Part shown: positions 61,534 through 64,000 of the stretch, piece after piece
Layout: every line of letters begins with the position of its first letter
Position numbering within the stretch: position 1 is the first letter of the stretch
Notes under the pieces: generated by a model
What the model was told of the DNA's origin: nothing
The model's database searches: none
What the model saw: only the letters and a program-made list of their open reading frames with translations
Program-made: the position numbers and the translations under genes
Source: Gymnopus androsaceus JB14
Taxonomy: Eukaryota; Basidiomycota; Agaricomycetes; Agaricales; Omphalotaceae
DNA length: 64,000 nucleotides
Assembly: GCA_009733575.1 (NCBI GenBank)
Contig: ML769440.1
Coordinates: 111,841 to 175,840 of the forward strand
Direction of reading: 5' to 3'

Positions 61534-62117
61534 CTAGTTGCTGACAATACCCAGCGGCGCATTATTGTCCTTCCCAGCAGTGAACACCAGGGGTAAAGGT
61601 AACTGACTTTTCACCAAAACTGAGTGGGCTAGATCTCCATCCCCTTCAAACCCAACAATCATTCCACCACCGTCTTTGATGATTGCAGCAATTGCATAGT
61701 GAGGAAGGGGATTCTGGCTGGTGCCTTGCTGGTAGTGGTAGATATGGATTCCGCATTTACCGGATTTGGGTTTGTTCTTGGATGGGGGTCCTTTCCTGTG
61801 AGTGATAAGTAAGGTGGTTAAATTCAGTGCCACAAACCAGGGCATTGTCTTTGGCTTACATTATCAAACAATGGTCCTGTTCCCCTACAGCTTTAATATG
61901 ACTACCTTTGTACACCCACTGTTGTACATATGTAGAACATCAGAGTTTCCTTGCATACCCGGATATATACCTAACCTACATTTTCAAAACCACCATCTCC
62001 ATTAAGGAAGAAAATTCCTGCACGAGGTAGATAGCACAACATTGGCCTTTGAATATGATTGCTGTTGTGGATTAGAAAATACTCACTGGCATAGACATTG
62101 TATTTGAAGGTCCCCAT
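61534..62117 (-). CDS. Hypothetical protein, four exons, 129 aa
   Basis: Exons 62117-62087, 62017-61980, 61918-61860 and 61795-61534 join in phase with GTGAGT, GTAGGT and GTAAGC donors and CAG acceptors. The product starts MGTFKYNVYARIFFLNGDGG, continues SGKCGIHIYHYQQG and GHYAIAAII-like beta strands (HYAIAAIIKDGGGMIVGF), and ends GKDNNAPLGIVSN. No signal peptide, cysteine cluster or membrane segment is visible. The alternation of Gly, Asp and hydrophobic residues suggests a small beta-rich domain. I do not recognise the family. It sits in a transposon-rich zone, so it may be element-associated. A TATA-like signal and full splice consistency argue against chance. Confidence 0.62.
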
Positions 62118-63720
62118 GCTCTAAAAAACGGTTAGGCTAAAGGTGAGCACAATTTTTCATACGTAGCAGCAGTTGTTATAGAGGTAGTTTGATGAGACCA
62201 ATTGGTATGTTCTGAACCTTGAAAATAAACATTATGGGAGTTGCAAGTGGTGACAACATTCCATCCAGGATGTTCTGCCAAGTGGATCATGCTCCAAATC
62301 AGCAGGAGTTAAATCCAATGTCCAACACATACTCTTCAAAGTTTTCACTGCAAGATCCTGTGTGAATTTCCCTCTAGAGAATGAGTAAGAATAACGATGA
62401 TACACCTATTTTTTGAATAGGCTTATAAAGCCTATAAAACTAGAATTACAATATTATATGGAATAGAATACAGATTAGTATACCAAATTAGTGTTTGGTT
62501 GGAATGTACTAGTAAGACAAAAGGATACCAAAATCAAGTTTGGCTATTGGACTAGAATCGAGATTGGAATTCATAGAGTAGGATTGAGTAAATGAAACAA
62601 GAACTCAAAACCACGTTAGACGAAAAGTATCAAACAGGCATGACCACTATTTAGGGTCCGAAAGGGAAGCATGAGGAGTTGGCCATGGCCAACAACGGAA
62701 CCATAACTAATGATAAGAGAATGTAGTCCAACTATGAGGTACTGACCTAGAATATATGCATACCATTCGGAAGCTAGGATATATGAGAATTAGCTAGTGA
62801 AGTGTTCTCGTAACGGGATGAAGAATAGCTAAGAAAAAGGACAAGATGAGAATTAATGATCAGGTAGTAATATTAGGAAGAACTCACATACAGAAGTAAA
62901 GTTGGCGGCTGTTCAGGATGAAACAGTTGTACTTGAAGGACCAATGTAAGTAACAATCAAGGAGACGACTATATATGGGTATATGCACAGGATTATTATA
63001 AAATTGAATATTTACACGAATTATTGGATGAGAACTTTACTGTAACGAGTAATAATAATTGTTAATTGTACATTTAAGTAGGGATATTTGTTTAGCCACA
63101 TTTAATTAGCTGCCATGGTATAAGTAGCGATCTAGTGGTTTGCGAATACAAGTTTGTTTCCCCCTCACCCGAGTGATAAAGGTTGTCAGCTGGCGAGCAC
63201 CGGTCTGATCTGCGGCATAGACTCCAAGTGTGAATGAAACTCAACTTTGAGCACATATCCTTTTGCCCGTTGCACCTTCGCTATACACTAGAAGTGTCAA
63301 CACAGAGTTTGGTCAAACTTTAAATTACCAACACACCCAAAAACCCAAGCTAGTGTTTGGTGACTATTGTTCGTGTGGTGATATAGCTCACGCCTCGACT
63401 GTAGTTGGTCAACTGTTCGTGTGTTCATATCGTTGAAGCCTCGACTGTTGAAGCTGGTTAGAATACCACACCCATCCATATCGTTGGTTGGTTTTTATCA
63501 AAATCGTCTTCGTATCATTGTTGACGTCTGTCATATCGTTGACAGTTCCATTCTTGTACCCATTTTTGATTATTATTACCAAACTTTGAATAGAGAACTT
63601 GGATCAAGTAACAAACGTAGTTTTGAGAACGTACTACATTGGACTACAGAGAGATACAAGTATTTGGCGGAACCTTTGACAACGCCTTCACCAGTACTCG
63701 CGTAACATTTGAGCACGATC
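62118..63720. other. AT-rich, gene-free interval
   Basis: About 1.6 kb with no supported gene. Near 63369-63460 there is a degenerate direct repeat of about 46 bp (GTTCGTGTG and GCCTCGACTG recur), and ATATCGTTG recurs up to 63540. The 94-codon frame at 63421-63705 runs through this repeat and is probably non-coding. Confidence 0.4.
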
Positions 63721-64000
63721 ATTCCTTACCATTTGTGTTGTTGGTTCAAACTTGTGTTTGAACTTTATATATCTACGGTTAGGACCACATTAACGATATC
63801 ACCCAGCTCAATTTCACAGACTCGCTTTTTCTAAAGACAAGCTGAAAGTCAGCACTGGCCTTCTCAGCCTCTGCCACTGCATTCAAAACCTTCATTCCTT
63901 ACCATTTGTGTTGTTGGTTCAAACTTGTGTTTGAACTTTATATATCTACGGTTAGGACCACATTAACGATATCACCCAGCTCAATTTCACAGACTCGCTT
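63721..64000. repeat. 173-bp tandem repeat beginning at the right edge
   Basis: The sequence from 63721 recurs from 63894 to the end of the window (107 bp compared, no difference seen), giving a period of 173 bp. Each copy has an 8-bp inverted repeat with a 4-nt loop (GTTCAAAC TTGT GTTTGAAC, 63744-63763). No copy precedes 63721, so this is the left boundary of a duplication or of a second satellite continuing outside the window. Confidence 0.88.

Noticed and set aside
63421..63705. 94-codon plus-strand frame
   Set aside because: It runs across a degenerate 46-bp repeat and ends just before the 173-bp repeat; no motif supports it.

Overview
The window looks like a nuclear contig of a basidiomycete fungus, most likely an Agaricomycete. 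The reasons are short GT-AG introns (mostly 45-65 nt), pyrimidine-rich stretches just before start codons, a CYP53-type P450, an F-box/LRR relic, Ty1/copia debris, and lineage-type coiled-coil genes with AT-hook or Zn2Cys6-like modules. Nothing in it looks bacterial, organellar or viral. The species cannot be named from the sequence.

Layout. (1) 2-1466 is the 3' end of a dead Ty1/copia pol with a putative 3' LTR. (2) 1695-27475 is a tandem satellite of exactly 203 units of 127 bp. It covers about 40% of the window, stays in phase throughout, and ends in one old, internally deleted unit (27476-27541). (3) 27557-34552 holds three members of a coiled-coil gene family (one broken, two intact), a GC-rich duplicated island, and a small three-exon gene. 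(4) 34673-50000 is ordinary euchromatin: a hotdog thioesterase, a CYP53 P450, two tandem zeta-crystallin-type quinone reductases, a casein-kinase-I-like kinase, and a fourth coiled-coil gene with AT-hooks. (5) 50343-58953 holds an F-box/LRR relic and two tandem paralogues of a large family with a WEYTG core; the left copy carries a tandem run of phase-0 exons and two structural defects. (6) 59150-64000 is gene-poor and repeat-rich: tRNA-like modules, a ~1 kb element with terminal inverted repeats and target duplication, a four-exon gene of unknown function, and the start of a second tandem repeat (173 bp) that runs off the edge.

The genes do not form one pathway. P450, quinone reductases and thioesterase are compatible with aromatic/lipid metabolism and redox defence, but they have separate promoters and I see no evidence of a co-regulated cluster. 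The more unusual content is structural: near-perfect satellite homogeneity, a coiled-coil exon cassette attached to four different N-terminal modules within 22.5 kb, tandem exon multiplication, and decay by apparent CGA-to-TGA changes next to the array.

Exon models were made by hand from reading frame, phase and splice consensus. Gene spans run from start codon to stop codon. No transcript evidence or database search was available, so family names rest on recognition of motifs.
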